Shown: positions 8,396-17,847, counted from the first letter of the stretch. The stretch is DNA of 64,000 nucleotides from Muribaculum sp. (GCA_009775095.1 VSOZ01000008.1:62001-126000), one strand, 5' to 3'. Translations and numbers: made by a program. Notes: generated by a model not told the origin, from the letters alone.

Positions 8396-9001
8396 CTATT
8401 TCGGCAGAATTGGAGCTGCCCATGACGGCAGTTCCTCAACATAACGTTTTGCAAGTTCGCCGTTGCTCATACGGAAGAGAAGCCGAGCCTCCGTATCCTC
8501 TATTGAATTGTCATATACATAGAGCCTATCAACAATAGTTGATAGTATTCGACAATTTGCAATCGATTTGTCGTAGCGAGAAATAATTTTAGTAATTGGC
8601 ACATCGTGTCCACCTTTCAATACCCGATATGCAACTCTCTTGGCATTGATTGTCGGAGATTCTGTTGAGACAAAAAATAACCTTATGAAAAAACCGGCTT
8701 CTTTAGCACGAAGTATATAGTCAACCTTGTCACCGGCTGACATTACAGTTTCAAAAATATGACTCTTTCGCCCAACAAGGCATCTTTCACGCCACTCATT
8801 GCAATAATTGGCCGCTTTGAGAATAGCATCTTGATTGTTCCAGTCACCAAATATATCACGAGCCACATTGTCTGGATTTATATATTCCGAATCCTCCAGC
8901 CATTCATGATGGAGTATTTTTGAGGTCACAGACGTTTTGCCAGATCCGTTGGGCCCGGCAATCACTATCAAAACCGGACGATGATGTTCAACAATTGCCA
9001 T
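8396..9001 (-). CDS. Zeta-toxin-like P-loop kinase
   Basis: 201 residues. Walker A at residues ~13-21 (AGPNGSGKTS), followed by SEYINPDNVARDIFGDWN, the Asp/Asn element seen in zeta toxins and related UDP-GlcNAc kinases, and a FETVMSAGDKVDYI element. Zeta toxins phosphorylate a nucleotide sugar and block cell-wall precursor synthesis; here that role is inferred from the fold only. The start overlaps the upstream small gene by 14 bp, as in toxin-antitoxin operons. Short stand-alone kinases of this type in Bacteroidales are often of unproven toxicity, so a housekeeping ATPase is the alternative. Confidence 0.8.
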   Translation of the reverse strand: MAIVEHHRPVLIVIAGPNGSGKTSVTSKILHHEWLEDSEYINPDNVARDIFGDWNNQDAILKAANYCNEWRERCLVGRKSHIFETVMSAGDKVDYILRAKEAGFFIRLFFVSTESPTINAKRVAYRVLKGGHDVPITKIISRYDKSIANCRILSTIVDRLYVYDNSIEDTEARLLFRMSNGELAKRYVEELPSWAAPILPK

Positions 9002-9203
9002 TTTTGATTCTATTTATAACATCGCCCCATTTTTCTTGTGCAGCCTGCGTAGCAGCCTCAATTCCGACAGCAATACGTTCAGCCGCCCGTCGATTGCTTT
9101 CTCGGGCATCCTCTGCAACCTCACGCATAATCTGAGCCATGCGCTCATCACCCGGCTCTTCCATCGACGTCAGCCGATAACTGTTCATCTGTTCTTCTGA
9201 CAT
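8988..9203 (-). CDS. Small helical protein, candidate antitoxin of the zeta-like kinase
   Basis: 71 residues from ATG 9203 (MSEEQMNSYRL); an upstream TTG at 9227 is possible but less likely. Predicted almost entirely helical and highly charged, with no DNA-binding motif visible. It overlaps the zeta-like gene by 14 bp, so the two are surely co-translated. I infer an antitoxin or partner role from position alone. It does not obviously resemble the classical epsilon antitoxin. Confidence 0.7.
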   Translation of the reverse strand: MSEEQMNSYRLTSMEEPGDERMAQIMREVAEDARESNRRAAERIAVGIEAATQAAQEKWGDVINRIKNGNC

Positions 9204-9309
9204 AATCGACAATTTATTGTTATTCAATACTAAATATAATTCGCGAGTGGAAGTTTATTGTATGTCGGCCAAAAACCGATACACAATACCATAGGCAAAA
9301 CTGTCCATC

Positions 9310-9318
9310 GCAAAGTTA
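9310..9318 (-). promoter_or_regulatory. -7 box upstream of zeta-like operon
   Basis: Minus-strand TAACTTTGC matches the consensus. It would give a leader of about 100 nt before the antitoxin ATG, long enough for autoregulatory structure. I see no strong palindrome in it. Confidence 0.55.
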
Positions 9319-9419
9319 GAAAAAAAGTGTGACGTAGCCATTGATCTGCATCAAATCAAGTAACAATTTAATTCTGCCAAGGAAATCATCAAAAGATCTT
9401 ATAACGAGCGCAGAGAGAG

Positions 9420-10712
9420 TCAGTCTTTTTTGTCGTCGGCGTCCTTTGGAAGCTCTATGCGTATAAGTTCAAGACGAGTGGCCGACTTTTTAAGGATGGT
9501 GAAAGTCATTCCCTCGATGTCAACGACAGAACCTTGTGACGGTATCTCGCCGAGATTATTGAGAATGAAGCCGGCAAGAGTCTGGTACTCGTCTGATTCG
9601 GGAATATCTATATTGAAGTTGTCACGCAAATCACTGATCTCGCATCGTCCCGAAAATTCAAATACTCCGGGCTCAATCTGACGTGCCGTAAGACGGCGGT
9701 TATCGTGCTCGTCCTGTATGTCGCCGAATATCTCCTCGACAAGGTCCTCAAGCGATACAAGTCCGGCCGTACCGCCAAATTCATCGACCACTACAGCCAT
9801 CGACCTCTTTTCAGCAAGCAGACGACGCATCATCTTGTTGGCCAACAGTGTCTCCGGGGCAAATATAACCGGCTTGATCTCCGCTTTCCAGTCAGAGTCG
9901 GGCTTGAACAGCTCACTCACGTGAATATAACCGAGCACATTGTCTATGTCCTCACGATACACTACAATCTTCGAACGTCCCGACGAAGTAAAGAGCTGCG
10001 AAAGCATCTCGCGCGTAGTAGTATCGATATTAACGGCCACAACCTCGTTGCGCGGTGTCATGCAGTCACGCAGATGCGTCGACGAGAAGTCGATGGCGTT
10101 ATGAAATATCTTAACCTCGTTCTCCACCTTGTCCTGAGCGGCCGTATCGTCAATAGACGTCTGTATATACTGGTTAAGCTCCCCTATGCTGAGCACTCCG
10201 AGCGAGCGATTGGCATCCTTTATGCCACACAGCCTCATCAACGCCTTTGACAGCCACGCCGTAAATATGGATATCGGATAAAGCACCACCCAGAAGCAGA
10301 ATATAGGCAATGCGAAATACCGCAATGACGAGTTGGGATTTATACGAAATATGGCCTTTGGGAAGAATTCACCCGTTATAAGTATCACCGCGGTCGAGAT
10401 AAGTGTCTGCATGACAAGCACAAAAACCTCGTTGGGATATATACTCTCAAGCCATGGCGACAGCAGCGCCGCAGCCCCCATGCCGTATACGACGAGCATG
10501 ATGTTGTTGCCCACAAGAATAGTGGATATGAACAGCTCCTGATACTTATAATAAAGATTGACTATATGTCCGATAAAACCTCCTCGCTTTACATCGATCT
10601 CCACCTTGACGCGGTTAGAGGATATATAAGCGATCTCCACTCCGGAGAACAGAGCGGAAAAAGCCAGCGATACTATTGCGATAATAAGCCAGTTAAGCGT
10701 CGATGAATCCAT
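9420..10712 (-). CDS. gldE: CNNM/CorC (HlyC) family protein, GldE-like
   Basis: 430 residues. An N-terminal DUF21/CNNM membrane domain (hydrophobic segments at ~8-28, 60-85, 95-115 and 130-155), a CBS pair at ~210-335 (MTPRNEVVAV, VVVDEFGGTAGLVSLEDLVEEIFGDI), and a C-terminal CorC_HlyC domain. Members are linked to Mg2+/Co2+ efflux; in Bacteroidota the paralogue is called gliding-motility-associated GldE. It is last in the coaX-OMP-lptC-gldE operon, 9 bp after lptC. No gliding genes are seen nearby, so a metal transport or envelope role is at least as likely. Confidence 0.85.
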   Translation of the reverse strand: MDSSTLNWLIIAIVSLAFSALFSGVEIAYISSNRVKVEIDVKRGGFIGHIVNLYYKYQELFISTILVGNNIMLVVYGMGAAALLSPWLESIYPNEVFVLVMQTLISTAVILITGEFFPKAIFRINPNSSLRYFALPIFCFWVVLYPISIFTAWLSKALMRLCGIKDANRSLGVLSIGELNQYIQTSIDDTAAQDKVENEVKIFHNAIDFSSTHLRDCMTPRNEVVAVNIDTTTREMLSQLFTSSGRSKIVVYREDIDNVLGYIHVSELFKPDSDWKAEIKPVIFAPETLLANKMMRRLLAEKRSMAVVVDEFGGTAGLVSLEDLVEEIFGDIQDEHDNRRLTARQIEPGVFEFSGRCEISDLRDNFNIDIPESDEYQTLAGFILNNLGEIPSQGSVVDIEGMTFTILKKSATRLELIRIELPKDADDKKD

Positions 10713-10721
10713 AATTCCTGT

Positions 10722-11537
10722 TTACTTCTTTTTAACAAACGTATCGGTACGCAGAGTGGCTTGGTCCGACATTACTCGCTTTTCTAGCTTAGGCGACTGA
10801 GGACGCAACGGGCTACCGCCTACCTTGCGCAGCGGACGGTCACTCTTCACGGGGACGGCTGCTGCGGGCACTTTAGTTTTATTGTCGGCGGCGGGAACCG
10901 GAGTTTCGACAACAGGCGGTGCCACACTATCACCGGCGGCGGTGGAGTCGCGACGTCCTTTGAAGTCAGACACCGGAAATATACCGGCAGGCTTGTTGAT
11001 AGAGTAAGTCGTCATACGTTCGTTGGAGTTGAAGCCGTAGCCCTCTATGATGCGGTCGCTCTTTTCTATATGTATAAACGAGTCGGAGTAAACCTTGCGC
11101 GACCGTTGGTCCCAGAATATCTGCTGCGACAGAAACTTCTCATTCAACGTATTTAGTACGTTTACGTCGCCGTCAAGACGCCATAATCCTTTATTTTTGA
11201 AATAAGTGGCGGAGTCGCATACTATAGTGGCCTCGGTTGAGAATTTGTCATCAAACTTCTCCAGAAACATTCCCTCCGGGAATCGCCACTGCGGCTCCTC
11301 GGCCTCATCAAAGACGAGCCACAGAGGCGCCGTGATGCGATAGCGAGTGACTCCGGAGTCCGATATAAGCGTCACTACATTATAGGTAGTCATCGTAGGC
11401 ACCGTGTTTCCGTCAACCTCGCGGTGTATGACGTCGGTCTTCTCTTCGGTACAGGCAGTGATGCCAATTACAGCCGCCAGAATTACCGACGGCAGCACAC
11501 GCAATCCGGAAAACGATGTACCTCTATGACGCTTCAT
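10722..11537 (-). CDS. lptC: LPS export protein LptC with long basic C-terminal tail
   Basis: 271 residues. The N-terminal hydrophobic segment contains TACTEE, so it could be a lipoprotein. Residues ~35-190 carry LptC features: TYNVVTLISDSGVTRYRITAPLW early, then FLEKFDDKF, CDSATYFKN, LWRLDGDV, LSQQIFWDQRSRKVYSD. LptC bridges the inner-membrane LptBFG complex to LptA during LPS transport. The last ~80 residues are low-complexity, rich in Ala, Pro, Val, Lys and Arg, and end in VKKK. That tail is not part of the LptC fold and is unusual. It lies between an outer-membrane protein gene and gldE in one operon. Confidence 0.85.
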   Translation of the reverse strand: MKRHRGTSFSGLRVLPSVILAAVIGITACTEEKTDVIHREVDGNTVPTMTTYNVVTLISDSGVTRYRITAPLWLVFDEAEEPQWRFPEGMFLEKFDDKFSTEATIVCDSATYFKNKGLWRLDGDVNVLNTLNEKFLSQQIFWDQRSRKVYSDSFIHIEKSDRIIEGYGFNSNERMTTYSINKPAGIFPVSDFKGRRDSTAAGDSVAPPVVETPVPAADNKTKVPAAAVPVKSDRPLRKVGGSPLRPQSPKLEKRVMSDQATLRTDTFVKKK

Positions 11538-11556
11538 AAGCCTAACCCGAAGGCGA

Positions 11557-12804
11557 TTAACGTATCTTGGGCTGGAAGAACCAAAGTTCGTTGAAGTTTA
11601 TGCCAAGCGTGATGTTGAAATAATTCTCCTTTATGAGCGGATTGGGATTAGCCTGACGATGTTTCCACTCAAATCCGAGATTTATAACCGTCTTAGAACC
11701 CGGAGCAGGAAGACCGAAACCTAACGCCAGCCCGTATTCACGCAGACTGTTGTCGCCTATCTTCAGGTAGTCGTTGCTATAATATCCTCCGAGACGGTAA
11801 TTTATACGCTGCACGTAGTTACCACGCGGACGCGGAGTAAACTGACCACCCAGCGCAAACTTCCAGCGGTTGTTGAACTCCTGCATGCGGTCGGGGTCCT
11901 CCACAAGTGTATACTTTGCGTCTTTCCAGTTCTGATATGTGAAGTCAGCCTCCAGCATCAGACGGTCACGCCACTGATAGTTGACGCCGAAGCCCCAAGT
12001 GTCAGGCAGCGAGAAGTTGTTGCGCATCGACATGTAGCCAATCGTATCAGGCTTGTTCTCGGTAGAGGTAACGTCATAGTTTATACCCCATGCATGACCG
12101 AGCAGAGTCTTTTTAGGCGAGTATGTCAGACCGGCGGTAAGTTTGTTGTCGCGGTTGACATTGTAAGCATACTGTATACCGAACTGCAGGTGATAGTCGC
12201 GCACCTGAACCACACGCTCAAACAAGGTAGTCGAGCCCGATGACGTATAGACATACGTATCGTTGATATTAGTACCGAACAGATAACTGATATTGGCACC
12301 GACCGACAGCCCTTTCAACGGACTTGCGCCCACACCGACATACAGCTGGTTAAGACCGCCGTTGCCCGAACGGGAGCTTGAGCCGTTATCGATTTTCGAG
12401 CCGAAAGCATATCCTACCGAAGTATAGGGGAGCAGACCGGCGCTCACACCTACGTTCTTGCATATAGGGAACTGGATGGTGACATAGTCAAGACCGCCGC
12501 CGAAATCCTTGCCCGACTCATCACCCTCGGTGCTCCATAGAGCCGTACCGGTAATACCCATATCAAACAGGAAAGTAAGCGAATCCATAGCCGCATAGCT
12601 CGCGGGGTTCATCACATTGATCTGACGACCCGAGCTCATGGCATAGCCCACGCCGCCCATGGCACGCTGTGCCGAAGTGGCATTATCATTGAGTATACCG
12701 TAGCCGTAGCGCGAATAAGGAGTCATCGGGCCTTGGGCAAAAACACTTCCGCAGGCGATGATGACCGCCGACAGTATACCTATAATTCGTTTAGTTCTGT
12801 TCAT
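11557..12804 (-). CDS. Outer-membrane beta-barrel protein (FadL/OmpP1-like)
   Basis: 415 residues with a Sec signal (cut near SVFAQ) and alternating amphipathic strands throughout, ending in FQPKIR. The N-terminal SRYGYGILNDNATSAQRAMGGVGYAM and MNPASYAAMDS elements resemble the hatch of FadL/OmpP1 or PorV-like barrels. Substrate unknown. It overlaps coaX by 14 bp and precedes lptC by 19 bp, so it belongs to a conserved envelope operon. Confidence 0.82.
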   Translation of the reverse strand: MNRTKRIIGILSAVIIACGSVFAQGPMTPYSRYGYGILNDNATSAQRAMGGVGYAMSSGRQINVMNPASYAAMDSLTFLFDMGITGTALWSTEGDESGKDFGGGLDYVTIQFPICKNVGVSAGLLPYTSVGYAFGSKIDNGSSSRSGNGGLNQLYVGVGASPLKGLSVGANISYLFGTNINDTYVYTSSGSTTLFERVVQVRDYHLQFGIQYAYNVNRDNKLTAGLTYSPKKTLLGHAWGINYDVTSTENKPDTIGYMSMRNNFSLPDTWGFGVNYQWRDRLMLEADFTYQNWKDAKYTLVEDPDRMQEFNNRWKFALGGQFTPRPRGNYVQRINYRLGGYYSNDYLKIGDNSLREYGLALGFGLPAPGSKTVINLGFEWKHRQANPNPLIKENYFNITLGINFNELWFFQPKIR

Positions 12805-13522
12805 TATATAATAAAATGCTGTTTAGTCCTTTACATACGAGCAATGGGTCAACCTCCACCTGCGACTCCACAAACTCCGCCAAGCGCACCGCGTCGCCTC
12901 CGGTAAGCATAACTACCGAGTCGGCAGGCATGAGCGAACTGTAGTACTCTATCTCGCCCACTATTCCGCGCACGACACCGCACTTTATAGCCAGCCGTGT
13001 ATCTGTGCCCCACAAAGGCACCTCGCCGGGAGTCTCGGTATCGACATAAGGCAGATGACTGGTGAGCTTGTTCAAAGCCTCGGCACGCATCCACAGACCG
13101 GGCGCTATATTGCCGCCTTTAAACTCTCCATCGGCCGTAAGCACATCATAAGTCACCGCAGTACCGGCATCCACCACAAGCACATTGCGACCGGGATAAA
13201 TAGCTCTCGCCCCGGCAACAGCCGCTATGCGGTCGCGGCCGAGCGATACCGGAGTCGTATACCCTATTGTTATCGGAAGCGGCAACAGCGACGTCATCTC
13301 ATATACTTTACGACACAGGCCACGCAACGTGACAATAATCTCCTCGCCCCGGCATGCTACCGAGCAGTATATGGCCACGTCGGGCTTATACAATGCGGCT
13401 ATCTCCTCCAGACGCGAAGGATCAAGCACATCGTAGCGCCACTGCTTTACAAATTCATCGCCTTGAAACACGGCGATTTTTGCAGCCGAATTGCCTTGGT
13501 CTATAACTAAATTGTAACCCAT
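12791..13522 (-). CDS. coaX: Type III pantothenate kinase
   Basis: 243 residues. Motifs: DQGNSAAK (phosphate-binding loop), GYTTPVSLGRDRIAAVAGA (GxDR element), VVDAGTAVTYDVL and GGNIAPGLWMR, all in the order of CoaX. It phosphorylates pantothenate, the first step of CoA synthesis, without sensitivity to CoA feedback. It is first in a four-gene minus-strand operon, and its end overlaps the outer-membrane protein gene. The promoter box lies so close that the mRNA is predicted to be almost leaderless (see findings). Confidence 0.94.
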   Translation of the reverse strand: MGYNLVIDQGNSAAKIAVFQGDEFVKQWRYDVLDPSRLEEIAALYKPDVAIYCSVACRGEEIIVTLRGLCRKVYEMTSLLPLPITIGYTTPVSLGRDRIAAVAGARAIYPGRNVLVVDAGTAVTYDVLTADGEFKGGNIAPGLWMRAEALNKLTSHLPYVDTETPGEVPLWGTDTRLAIKCGVVRGIVGEIEYYSSLMPADSVVMLTGGDAVRLAEFVESQVEVDPLLVCKGLNSILLYNEQN

Positions 13523-13530
13523 TGCGGCAA

Positions 13531-13538
13531 CAAAATTA
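13531..13538 (-). promoter_or_regulatory. -7 box of coaX operon
   Basis: Minus-strand TAATTTTG fits TAnnTTTG. Placing its G at -7 puts the transcript start near 13524, only about 2 nt before the coaX ATG (13522). Confidence 0.6.
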
Positions 13539-13634
13539 CTAATTCCGCGTGAATTAATAACTTAAAACCTCACTATTTTCGACATTAAGGCGGCTTTAAC
13601 AGCCGTTTCGTGCGTTTTTTAACCTATTTTTCAA

Positions 13635-13985
13635 TTACCGCGGTTTTTTTTCAGCCCGCGGAATCATGATCGACGTATATATGAGCACCGCACCGCCGGC
13701 AAGCGTAAAGGCAAGCCAGTCACGCGCTCCTGTCGTCTGATAGAACATGAAGAAAGTAGCCGCACAGAAAAACACCGACGACCACATCTCTATACGGTGG
13801 AGCCGCTTAACCCGCAGATTATCGCCCTTGTAGGGTGTCATTATGCGGCCTATGAGACTCAGTACGGCGCCGGCTCCGTAGATCCACCGACACAACTCCA
13901 TGCCGTAACCCATAATAGGCATCAGCACCCCTATCGCTATAAGAATCATCCCGAACGTGATGACCCATGTCCATATTCTGTTCAT
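13635..13985 (-). CDS. Small four-helix membrane protein
   Basis: 116 residues with four hydrophobic segments (approx. 5-25, 30-48, 68-84, 90-108) and a basic C-terminus (RAEKKPR). It overlaps the ftsB-like gene by 4 bp, so it is co-translated with it. I do not recognise a named domain. The same pairing behind divIC/ftsB is plausible in Bacteroidales, but no function can be assigned. Confidence 0.75.
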   Translation of the reverse strand: MNRIWTWVITFGMILIAIGVLMPIMGYGMELCRWIYGAGAVLSLIGRIMTPYKGDNLRVKRLHRIEMWSSVFFCAATFFMFYQTTGARDWLAFTLAGGAVLIYTSIMIPRAEKKPR

Positions 13986-14284
13986 TCTATTATATATACG
14001 TCTTCGTTTTCACGCTGCATGTGATACTGCTCCCTTACTATACGCTCCATAGTCTCCGGGTCGGTATCGAGGCTGTGGTTAAGAGCCTTGTAATAATCGA
14101 GAGTATCCTGATTGGCCTTTATCTCACGTTTTAATTCGGTAATCTGACGGTTATACTCTATCGACTTCAGGATCGAGTTGTCGTTAAAAAACAGCACGAT
14201 CAGTATAAACGCCATGACGATTATAAACGTCACCGATATGTAGCGACGACACCATGTCAGGATATTGTTGAACGATTGACTCAT
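13982..14284 (-). CDS. FtsB/DivIC-type septum formation protein
   Basis: 100 residues: short cytoplasmic start, one membrane helix (~16-33), then a coiled coil (residues ~38-75, YNRQITELKREIKANQDTL), ending with ETMERIVREQYHMQRENEDVYIIE, the usual C-terminal signature of Bacteroidota FtsB/DivIC. It is expected to act in the divisome with FtsL and FtsQ. Start at 14284; the -7 box lies directly upstream, predicting a leaderless transcript. First gene of a two-gene unit. Confidence 0.88.
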   Translation of the reverse strand: MSQSFNNILTWCRRYISVTFIIVMAFILIVLFFNDNSILKSIEYNRQITELKREIKANQDTLDYYKALNHSLDTDPETMERIVREQYHMQRENEDVYIIE

Positions 14285-14290
14285 AACAAT

Positions 14291-14299
14291 GCAAAGTTA
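14291..14299 (-). promoter_or_regulatory. -7 box of ftsB-like operon
   Basis: Minus-strand TAACTTTGC, a full consensus match. With the TTTG G at -7 the transcript would start at about 14285, one base ahead of the ATG. Confidence 0.65.
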
Positions 14300-14355
14300 C
14301 AAAATCCAGAAGAAGCTGTTTAAAAATAAACGTTAAAAACTACGGCCCCGTGTAG

Positions 14356-17300
14356 TCAACGGTGAGCTACAGCTATCTTACAGGAGGCGGCGCGTGAAGA
14401 GCTGCCGTCGTCGCAGGCAATGGAGGCTCGGCAAATGTAGATGCCGCGGGACACGGATCTACCGGCCATGTCGGTAAGGGACCATGTGACCGGAGCGGTC
14501 GTGAACATGTCGCTGCGTCCGGCCTGAACGGTAGACCACACAAGACGTCCGGCCATGTCATATATGGCAATCGTGACGTTGACACGTGAGTCGGGTCGGT
14601 CATGATTGATATAGAAGTTCACACGATCGATAGCCGGATTCATGTCTACCCGAAAGTCAAGCAGGTCTGGAGCGAGTCCGCGGGTCACGGTGAAGTCTAT
14701 GACCGACTCGTCATGGTTGCCGGAGGTATCCCATACACGCAGAAGCAGCGTGTGGGGACCGTCAGACAGTCCGTCGAGAGGATATTGCAGTGTGCCTGAA
14801 GATGAATCCTCACCGGGAGTATAGTACATGGAGGGATCCGGCAGTCTGACAGAGCCGTCAAGAATAAGAGTAAGCTGATGACCGATACCGGCACCGGACA
14901 TATTTATGCCTACGTTATCGGCGACAGTGGCAATGACTACAGGCGACTCGTTGACAGCCTGACCGGAACGGAAAGAGGGAGTGTTGAGATAAAACGAGGT
15001 TATTACCGGGGGTTCGTCATCTTCCGCGGCGGAGTCATCATAACCGTACACATAGAAGTCGCGACATACTCCGGCGGCATCACGGCCGTCAGTGCCGGCG
15101 GCATACAGCGATAGCGCGGGAGGACGACAGTTGCCGGCAATCTCGGAAGGCATGGATATGTCAAAAGAGAAAGTGCCGCGGTTTACGTCAGCGCGACACA
15201 CGTATAAGCGGTCGCCCTGCTCCTCGAATGTCAGTCGGGGGCCGCCGTCGTGGCCAAGTCCGGTAGTGCTGTGTTCTGCATCATAGAGTGTCGCACGAAG
15301 TGTACCTTCAAAATCCGTCACGGTTGCACCGGCCGCATCCGTGACACGTCCGCTTACCGTAACGCGCGACAAGGCGCCGACTACCGGAGGAGCATCGGCG
15401 TCGGGCACTTCCCCGCCTATAGAGTCGACAACGGCATGAAGTCGCGGTTCAGCCACACGCAGTGCCGGATCGCCGAGAAGTACATAACGAAGCTTGTTTG
15501 TGTCATTATTGAGCAGAGTGTTTTTAGCCTGACGGAGCATTTCGCCAAGAGGCAGAGGCAACCCGTCCTGACCGACAGTCGACATCAGGGAGGCCACGGC
15601 GAGAGAAAGCGACAGATTGCGCGCTGAGTACACGGGGCGCGTAGCGGCGACAGCGGCGATAATGCCGTCGGGGTCAAAGAAAAGCTTTTCGGCTCCGGAT
15701 ATTTCGGGTGTGTCCCAACGCAGAAAACTGCATGTAGCTGCATAAAGCACCGGAGGATGACGAAATCCGGGATCATCGAGGTCAGGCTTGGCAAGCAACC
15801 CTTCGGAGGTCCAGCTGAAAGTGTTGGCATGGCCCGTGTACCACCACCACAAAGCGCCCTGCCGGAGCTGCCGGAACATGCGGTCACGGGCATCGCGGGC
15901 CACACGGTCGACGATATTGAATGCGTCGACGTAGACCTTTGTATACAACCGTCGGTCGACGCTGTCACCGGCGCGCATTGCACGGTATACGGAGTCCATC
16001 TGCGACAGATGCGTGCCGCTGTCGCCGTCATCGGCCACGAGCACGGCATGATGCTTCCAGTCGCCGTTATCCTTATCGGACATATATGCGGCTATCTTGT
16101 CAACGGCAGCATCGGCCTCATTCGACGAGGTGGCGGGTATGCGCCCCACGGCTATGCACAGCCTGTCGCGACCGGGCGCTGCACCGGCTCCGTCGGCAAG
16201 CAAGGCAAGTATGTCATCGCCGGTGTATGATATGTATTCATTGTCGCCTTCGACAGTCTGCCATATGGGCAGTACGGGATAGCCGACAGCAGCCGCGGCG
16301 GGAGTCATGCGACGGTGGTCATGGATGCCTCGGCCAAACATCAACACATAGCGCAGTTTGGAGCCTCCACGGTCATAATACATTTTCAGCAGCCGGCGAA
16401 ACGCTCCAAAGTCAGGAGTGCCGGACGAAAATTCATTGTAGACCTCGCGGTCGGTGACAACGGCCACCTCAAGCGGGTCATCCTGATTATTGCGGTGCAG
16501 TTCGGCAAGCCGCCGGGCCTGTGGCAGAAACTCGCTGACAGTGAAAATGACCATGTCGGGCACGGACGTGCCGTGAAGATCTTGAACGGATACTTCGCCA
16601 ACATATTCCGGGACCGGCAACGGAGCGCCGGGGAGCCATGCGACATAGTCGCGGCGTCCTGACTCGGTGGCGGTCCACAAAGCACGGGAACCGTCGACGG
16701 TGTATCGGACCGGCTTTACCGATGCAGGGTCGGTGACGTCCCACAGAAGAGTGCCTGTACCGACACCGTCAAGTGACATACAGGGTGTCGAGGAACCGAA
16801 AGAGAGATAGCCGTCGCGAAGCCTCAGTCGCCTACAATAGTTGACCGTGATGTAGTCGAGGCGCGCGAGTCTTACCGACGCCCGGGGAGTAAACGTGACG
16901 GTAAGGTCAAGGCGTTCGCCGTCGACAGCAGCGGTAGCATCGACGGCGCGCAGAGTATAATGACTTTCAAGATCATTGGCGGTCGATGGTATCACTGCCA
17001 CCTCGGTTACCGGAAGCGCCGTGCCGTTAGCCGAAAAGCTGACCGTGGACGAGCCGCCGACGGTCTTGGTGGCAAACGCGCAGTTGAGCCACAACTCACC
17101 GCCGGCATTATCGGGAAGCGGGAAAGAGAATGTCTGCGACCGATTGCGGGAGAAGTCTTCGCCAAGCAGAGTGTGGCCGGTATTGCCTGCCGAAAGCAAT
17201 TCGCTTTCATGAAGCATGGGAGCCGTAAATGTAGTGGCCGCCTCGCCGTGTACTTCAGGCAGCCCTATAGTGTCGGTGCGTTCCTTACGGGAGTCGGTCT

Positions 17301-17733
17301 CGGTTATAAAATAGTATCCTTCGTCAGAATAATAATTGCGCTCACGGTCAAGTCGGCCGTTATAACCGGCCGTCCATTTCATGCCTGCCGCGGCGTAAAA
17401 CACGATGCCCTCCGGAGTCAGTTCGGTAAGGACGGGCGGCAGGTCATCCATATAACCTTTCAAAGTAAGACGATCACTTATCGGGAAGCCGCCGTAGCCA
17501 TACACCGCTACTTTTTCCGGGTCAGAAAAGCCCCATTGCCTGAGCTTGTCACGGGTTATAAGGTGGAGTCCGTCACTACCGACCTTTATTTTAACCCAAC
17601 GGCCGGATGACAAAACGGAGTGAGCCGCGTAAGTATCGGGCGAAAACGCGTGAAGGCCCGGCGCAAGCCATAAGGCCGCGACAAGCCACACCACGGCGAA
17701 AGCCGCATGTATCGCACCGTGCCGGAGTTTCAT
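14356..17733 (-). CDS. porU: Type IX secretion C-terminal signal peptidase PorU
   Basis: 1125 residues from ATG 17733 (MKLRHGAIH, followed by a clear signal peptide). An upstream in-frame start at 17814 would precede the signal and is rejected. The middle region is a gingipain-type C25 peptidase: VSEFLPQARRLAELHR, YVLMFGRGIHD, catalytic His in WWWYTGHANTFSW and Cys in LYAATCSFLRWD. The C-terminal ~100 residues (MNPAIDRVNFYI, IYDMAGRLVW, SRGIYICRA) form a CTD-like domain. PorU works on the cell surface with PorV (encoded at 61643), removing cargo C-terminal domains and attaching cargo to A-LPS. Single gene on the minus strand. Confidence 0.92.
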   Translation of the reverse strand: MKLRHGAIHAAFAVVWLVAALWLAPGLHAFSPDTYAAHSVLSSGRWVKIKVGSDGLHLITRDKLRQWGFSDPEKVAVYGYGGFPISDRLTLKGYMDDLPPVLTELTPEGIVFYAAAGMKWTAGYNGRLDRERNYYSDEGYYFITETDSRKERTDTIGLPEVHGEAATTFTAPMLHESELLSAGNTGHTLLGEDFSRNRSQTFSFPLPDNAGGELWLNCAFATKTVGGSSTVSFSANGTALPVTEVAVIPSTANDLESHYTLRAVDATAAVDGERLDLTVTFTPRASVRLARLDYITVNYCRRLRLRDGYLSFGSSTPCMSLDGVGTGTLLWDVTDPASVKPVRYTVDGSRALWTATESGRRDYVAWLPGAPLPVPEYVGEVSVQDLHGTSVPDMVIFTVSEFLPQARRLAELHRNNQDDPLEVAVVTDREVYNEFSSGTPDFGAFRRLLKMYYDRGGSKLRYVLMFGRGIHDHRRMTPAAAAVGYPVLPIWQTVEGDNEYISYTGDDILALLADGAGAAPGRDRLCIAVGRIPATSSNEADAAVDKIAAYMSDKDNGDWKHHAVLVADDGDSGTHLSQMDSVYRAMRAGDSVDRRLYTKVYVDAFNIVDRVARDARDRMFRQLRQGALWWWYTGHANTFSWTSEGLLAKPDLDDPGFRHPPVLYAATCSFLRWDTPEISGAEKLFFDPDGIIAAVAATRPVYSARNLSLSLAVASLMSTVGQDGLPLPLGEMLRQAKNTLLNNDTNKLRYVLLGDPALRVAEPRLHAVVDSIGGEVPDADAPPVVGALSRVTVSGRVTDAAGATVTDFEGTLRATLYDAEHSTTGLGHDGGPRLTFEEQGDRLYVCRADVNRGTFSFDISMPSEIAGNCRPPALSLYAAGTDGRDAAGVCRDFYVYGYDDSAAEDDEPPVITSFYLNTPSFRSGQAVNESPVVIATVADNVGINMSGAGIGHQLTLILDGSVRLPDPSMYYTPGEDSSSGTLQYPLDGLSDGPHTLLLRVWDTSGNHDESVIDFTVTRGLAPDLLDFRVDMNPAIDRVNFYINHDRPDSRVNVTIAIYDMAGRLVWSTVQAGRSDMFTTAPVTWSLTDMAGRSVSRGIYICRASIACDDGSSSRAASCKIAVAHR

Positions 17734-17790
17734 AACTGTATAACGTAGGCTCACGCATGTATATTTTTTCGCCGGTTGAGAATTTTTGAT

Positions 17791-17799
17791 TAAATTTGC
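17791..17799 (+). promoter_or_regulatory. -7 box of queuosine-precursor transporter gene
   Basis: TAAATTTGC; predicted transcript start near 17805, 43 nt before the ATG. Confidence 0.7.
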
Positions 17800-17847
17800 A
17801 CCCGAAAACAACACCGAGTGCTTGCTACCTCGTAAAAAACAAGAAAC

